From JAEZKC01 sp046538945 (GTDB lineage Bacteria; Fibrobacterota; Chitinivibrionia; Chitinivibrionales; Chitinispirillaceae): DNA of 8,929 bases. The notes beneath the pieces are model-generated. The model was given only the letters and a program-made list of their open reading frames with translations. It did no database searches and was not told the DNA's origin. Each line of letters opens with the position of its first letter. Positions within the stretch are counted from its first letter, which is position 1. Shown piece by piece: positions 5,794 through 8,929 of the stretch. A program made the translations under genes and the position numbers. The stretch lies in NCBI GenBank assembly GCA_046538945.1, contig JBKHHW010000125.1, positions 1 through 8,929 of the forward strand. The letters are read 5' to 3'.

Positions 5794-8139
5794 CTATTCG
5801 GTAACCTCTTTGAGGCTGACTTTGTAGAGTTTCACATCCTGGTTGGATTTTCCGCAGTTAATCTCCACTCTTCCGTTGGAATCGCTCTCGTCCTGCATTG
5901 TGAAAACGAAAGAGTAGGTCTTCTTTTCGGGACCCACGTTGAAGACTTTCTGGTCGCCGGTATAGGATTTCCACGGATCCTGGCTCATCCCCACGTTCGG
6001 GAACACTTCACGGGTGGAATCCGCGGATGCGGTGAAACTCAGTTTGTATTTCTTACCCTTTTGGAGGTTGAGTCCGCCCTGGGTAAGCTGTACGTTCCAG
6101 CTCTGCTCACCGCCGCTGCCTATTTTCATGGTGAACCATCCCTGGTCGGTACTTCCCGAAGCGGAAGCCTTCTGGTGCACTCCGAAATCCCAGGGAGGAA
6201 GGCCGCTTGAAAAGTCGCTGTTTACAATCATCTCTGAAGGGTCGATGAATACCGCGGTTACCCGGGCATTCGAACTCAGTCTGACTCTGGTAGGGTTCGT
6301 CCTGTCTGAAGCTGCACCGGTCCAGTGGCTGAATACAAATCCTTTTTGCGGCTCTGCCGTCAGGGTGATTTCATCTTTGGATGCATAGGTTTTTTTGAGG
6401 GGTTTTGCTGTTATGCGTCCGTTTCCTTTTGTAAGGGCTGTGAGGGCGTAGGGCCCCTTCTTTCTGAAACTCTTCATCTCCGCATCGATGCTTCCGAAGA
6501 GAAACGTGGAGGGGGCGTTCCAGTTGATTGCCACTTCGTTTGAGGCGTAGCTTTTGTGGTTGTCCATGTAACTTTTGGCGGGAAGGCGTGAACTGTAGGG
6601 TGAATAGGCACTGTCCTGTCTACTTGCGTTGGGGCCTCCGGCCATAAAGCCGGGTACAGGTCCCACACCCGCGGCGATGGAATGCCGGTGGTGGGGATTG
6701 GATGTCGCTTTGGTTCCGAAACCGGTGACAAAGGAGTATCCTGTGGCATTTTTCCCCAGAAGGTAGTCCGCGATCTCCGAAGCTGCCAGAAGATAGGGAT
6801 TCTCTCCGGTAATTCTGTAGGCGTAGATCATGTTCACACCTATGTTGGCGTATACTGAGTTGGATCCCCACACAAAACCAGCCTTGGGTATTCTGTAAAG
6901 AGATCTGCTTATGTCTCCGATCCAGTTGTCGGCGGCTTTGACTATGGATTTTCTGATACCGGAAATCGTTTCGGGCGGAAGGCCGTTATCTCTTGTGGCC
7001 AGAGAGTAGGCCGCAAGCGCTCCCACTTCTCTCCAGAACGGTGCGGATGAGAAGTGGAGGTCTCTTTGTCTGAGAAAATCCCCGTACGCTTCTTCCCTGG
7101 TAGTGATGAAGAGTTCGGCCGCGGCCCATGTGAATTCATCCGTGAAATTCTGATCTCCGTATTCGCCTGTTTGCACATCAGAAGGATTGGAAAAGGCCGA
7201 ATCGGGGTATTCCCTGGCCCACTTCCAGGCTTTTTTTGCACGCTTTATGCAGTCGGCTGCATAATCCTTGTCGAAATCGGTGTAGATTCTTCCAGCCATG
7301 GCCATTACAGCCGCGAAATTGAGTGCCGAAGAGGTGCTTTTCCCGATGATGAACCTTTCCGTGGTATCCTGGTCGGGCATTATGTAGCCGGGGAATTTTT
7401 TGGTGGTGAGTTTGAAGAAAACGCCGCCGTCTTCATCCTGCATCGTTTTCATCCAGTCGAGATTGACTTTTATTTCATCCAGGATGTCGGGGCGCCCGTT
7501 ACCGGATTCGGGGATGCGCAGGGTTTTATCGGGAAAAACATCCGGATAGTTTTCATAGAAGGCAAGCAGGGTACCGGTTGAGATCCCTGAATTGACTATG
7601 TACTTTCCGAAGTCGCCTGCGTCGTACCAACCGCCCGGAGAGCTCATTTTGCCGGACTTTTTGCCGCTTGAGGGGTGAAATGTTACCGCGGTGTCGGGGT
7701 GTCCGGCGGCTCTGGCCCATTTGCCCGCAAGTTTTTTTGTCAGTTCGAAGGAGCAGCGCTGGAAATAGTAGGAGCGCATGGATGCCTTCGCCACATCACT
7801 GAATACATCTTTTGAGATAGAGAAGGGGTGGGAAGGGTCTTTGCCCTTAATTTTGATGCGGTATTTTCCGGGAGTGTCAAAGGAGGTGAAATCGGCCTGC
7901 CGTCCGGTTTCTCCCGACTGCGACCAGCTCTGAGGTGATGAGAGTGCACCTTTGAACGCCGTTTTTCCATCAGAAGCACTGATTACCTGGAATTCGGTTT
8001 CATCTGTATCGATGACTATGGCGAATTTGCGGCTTTCCGGGTGGAATCCCAGCTGGTTGAGTCTTATCTCTTCTGAGGCGATCGTCGGGAGCGTGGAAAA
8101 AAGCAGAATTGCTGTGAAAAGTATTGATGACCGGTTCAA
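5794..8139 (-). CDS. Secreted GH9 endoglucanase with Ig-like, InlB-repeat and carbohydrate-binding domains
   Basis: This enzyme should hydrolyse beta-1,4-glucan (cellulose or mixed-linkage glucan) outside the cytoplasm with inversion. From the TTG at 8139 it has 781 residues: signal peptide (1-20, MNRSSILF...TIA), cellulase N-terminal Ig-like domain (about 24-112, starts EIRLNQLGFHP), GH9 catalytic barrel (about 113-553), a Bacterial/InlB B-like repeat (about 564-632, GNGRITAKP to FSHWTGA and VTAVF) and a C-terminal beta-sandwich resembling CBM4/9 (about 638-781, NSDFSSGLPPWDFGV onward). GH9 signatures are WYDAGDFGKY (Asp173 and Asp176, catalytic base region), NPHHRHS (481-487) and SNEVAINWNAP (Glu535, proton donor). 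The TTG is preferred because GGAGG lies 6 nt upstream and it gives a normal signal peptide; an ATG at 8172 adds 11 residues (MPVLILSRRLF) and has no ribosome binding site. No type IX sorting domain or dockerin is seen. All catalytic residues are present, so it should be active. Confidence 0.95.
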   Translation of the reverse strand: MNRSSILFTAILLFSTLPTIASEEIRLNQLGFHPESRKFAIVIDTDETEFQVISASDGKTAFKGALSSPQSWSQSGETGRQADFTSFDTPGKYRIKIKGKDPSHPFSISKDVFSDVAKASMRSYYFQRCSFELTKKLAGKWARAAGHPDTAVTFHPSSGKKSGKMSSPGGWYDAGDFGKYIVNSGISTGTLLAFYENYPDVFPDKTLRIPESGNGRPDILDEIKVNLDWMKTMQDEDGGVFFKLTTKKFPGYIMPDQDTTERFIIGKSTSSALNFAAVMAMAGRIYTDFDKDYAADCIKRAKKAWKWAREYPDSAFSNPSDVQTGEYGDQNFTDEFTWAAAELFITTREEAYGDFLRQRDLHFSSAPFWREVGALAAYSLATRDNGLPPETISGIRKSIVKAADNWIGDISRSLYRIPKAGFVWGSNSVYANIGVNMIYAYRITGENPYLLAASEIADYLLGKNATGYSFVTGFGTKATSNPHHRHSIAAGVGPVPGFMAGGPNASRQDSAYSPYSSRLPAKSYMDNHKSYASNEVAINWNAPSTFLFGSIDAEMKSFRKKGPYALTALTKGNGRITAKPLKKTYASKDEITLTAEPQKGFVFSHWTGAASDRTNPTRVRLSSNARVTAVFIDPSEMIVNSDFSSGLPPWDFGVHQKASASGSTDQGWFTMKIGSGGEQSWNVQLTQGGLNLQKGKKYKLSFTASADSTREVFPNVGMSQDPWKSYTGDQKVFNVGPEKKTYSFVFTMQDESDSNGRVEINCGKSNQDVKLYKVSLKEVTE

Positions 8140-8145
8140 AAATAA

Positions 8146-8150
8146 CCTCC
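8146..8150 (-). promoter_or_regulatory. Ribosome binding site that decides the cellulase start
   Basis: The minus strand carries GGAGG here, then six bases (TTATTT) and TTG. This is the only strong Shine-Dalgarno match near the 5' end of the GH9 gene and lies inside the frame opened by the upstream ATG at 8172, which argues for initiation at the TTG. Confidence 0.75.
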
Positions 8151-8270
8151 GCGATAGGATTAAGACGGGCATTGAGTTGTTGTTAAGATCGGTTCATAAG
8201 AAATAGAGTAGAAAACCGGGCGATATGGTTTAGTCAAAAAAATGAGCCGCTTTCACCAGGTTTTATAAGT

Positions 8271-8276
8271 ATTATA
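8271..8276 (-). promoter_or_regulatory. Possible -10 element for the cellulase gene
   Basis: On the minus strand a perfect TATAAT lies about 130 bp upstream of the TTG start, but no good -35 hexamer occurs 16-18 bp before it. If it is used, the promoter may need an activator. This would leave a 5' leader of roughly 120 nt in which I see no known riboswitch. Confidence 0.25.
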
Positions 8277-8339
8277 TTTTGCGGTACAGGAAGGCTAGAT
8301 CTTTTTCTGAGTTCGCTTTGATTAAAAATTCAAATTGAC

Positions 8340-8368
8340 TTGGCATTGAATAACCTTAGTGATATAAT
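8340..8368 (+). promoter_or_regulatory. Near-consensus sigma-70 promoter for the membrane protein gene
   Basis: TTGGCA (8340-8345), a 17-bp spacer and a perfect TATAAT (8363-8368) precede the ATG at 8409. A start site near 8375 would give a leader of about 34 nt, with GGAG 7 nt before the start codon. This is the strongest promoter in the window by sequence. Confidence 0.72.
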
Positions 8369-8408
8369 TGTGTAACTGTTCTATTTCGCCGCTCAGTGGA
8401 GATTCGGC

Positions 8409-8929
8409 ATGGTTTATGTCATGGAAATACTGTGTGCTTTTCTGACTGCAATGAGTCTGATTTTCATACTGGTGCAGCTCAGAGCGAAATTTGACCGCAG
8501 CTATTTAATTTTTGGTGTTTTCAATCTGCTCATCTGTTTTTTCTGTGCTATTGACATCTGGGTTCAGCCTCAGACTCAAGTACTTCAGTGGACAACGCTT
8601 CAGCATGTGATCGCATCGTTTTTCCCTCCCCTCTTTATTTGGCACATAATGCTGATAGTGAAAAAAGAGAAACTGGTGAGGGTAAAACTGCTGTTTTTGG
8701 TAGGTATAGTTTTCTCGGTTCTGTTTCTGAGCGGAGCTATGCTGAGACCTTCACGGGACGAGGTGACCGGGACGCTTGTCTACAATTTAATTTTTGCTCC
8801 CTATTTCGTTGGGATGATGATTTATCTATTGTGGATGGTTGTGACGAATTTGAGGAAAATGGGCGGTTTTGAAAAGCGGCTGCTTCAGTTTCATTTTGCG
8901 GGAATGGTTCTTCTCTGCTGCGGCGGTCT
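8409..8929 (+). CDS. Multi-pass membrane protein, N-terminal part (cut by right edge)
   Basis: The frame is open from the ATG to the edge, 173 codons. Hydrophobic segments at about residues 5-23, 33-51, 66-84, 91-110 and 127-146, plus a sixth beginning near 160, alternate with short basic loops (KKEKLVRVK at 85-93, NLRKMGGFEKR at 147-157). This spacing resembles the seven-helix N-terminal input region of many sensor histidine kinases and diguanylate cyclases, whose catalytic parts would lie beyond the window; no catalytic motif is visible yet, so a plain membrane protein remains possible. The start is supported by GGAG 7 nt upstream and the consensus promoter. It is divergent from the cellulase gene across a 269-bp gap. 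Confidence 0.8.
   Translation, partial: MVYVMEILCAFLTAMSLIFILVQLRAKFDRSYLIFGVFNLLICFFCAIDIWVQPQTQVLQWTTLQHVIASFFPPLFIWHIMLIVKKEKLVRVKLLFLVGIVFSVLFLSGAMLRPSRDEVTGTLVYNLIFAPYFVGMMIYLLWMVVTNLRKMGGFEKRLLQFHFAGMVLLCCGG

Noticed and set aside
7054..7581. 175-codon plus-strand frame inside the cellulase
   Set aside because: It lies wholly inside the GH9 catalytic domain on the opposite strand and has no recognisable motif; the GH9 frame carries all catalytic residues.
1..8929. CRISPR arrays, tRNA or rRNA genes, integron attC sites, insertion-sequence ends
   Set aside because: I looked for regularly spaced repeats, cloverleaf-like segments and paired terminal inverted repeats and saw none that stood out by eye; a dedicated scan was not possible.

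Overview
The window looks like chromosomal DNA of a Gram-negative, plant-polymer-degrading bacterium. It holds a secreted GH9 cellulase with an InlB-like repeat and a carbohydrate-binding tail, a lipoprotein with a clear lipobox, and a MurA of the long type that carries Asp instead of the catalytic Cys. This combination fits Fibrobacterota or a related lineage, but that placement is inferred from gene content and family resemblance and has not been tested. Non-ATG starts with good Shine-Dalgarno sequences decide several gene starts (GTG for the kinase, response regulator and lipoprotein, TTG for the cellulase).

Layout: (1) 1-2444, minus strand, a two-gene signalling operon: a CheY/Rcp1-like single-domain response regulator, then a membrane PAS histidine kinase that loses only its last few residues at the left edge. 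(2) About 2460-3842, a 1.4 kb accessory patch without housekeeping genes. It contains a decayed parA-like partition ATPase on the minus strand, preceded by two 16-bp repeats in exact 20-bp register, and a HigBA-type toxin-antitoxin module in which the toxin has lost its N-terminal half while the antitoxin is intact. It reads as the graveyard of a plasmid or integrated element. (3) 3843-5788, plus strand, murA followed by a translationally coupled (TAGTG overlap) lipoprotein of unknown function. (4) 5794-8139, minus strand, the GH9 endoglucanase, whose 3' end meets the lipoprotein gene with only 5 bp between stop codons. (5) 8140-8408, a divergent intergenic region with a near-consensus sigma-70 promoter facing right. 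(6) 8409 to the right edge, the start of a multi-pass membrane protein, plausibly the input module of a sensor.

How the genes work together: the kinase and response regulator should form one phosphorelay with a protein, not DNA, as output. MurA makes the first committed peptidoglycan precursor, and the lipoprotein is co-translated with it. The cellulase is an independent secreted enzyme. No complete new defence or mobile system is visible. The most informative points are the Asp117 MurA (predicted fosfomycin insensitivity), the half-toxin with intact antitoxin, and the parA relic with its retained operator-like repeats.
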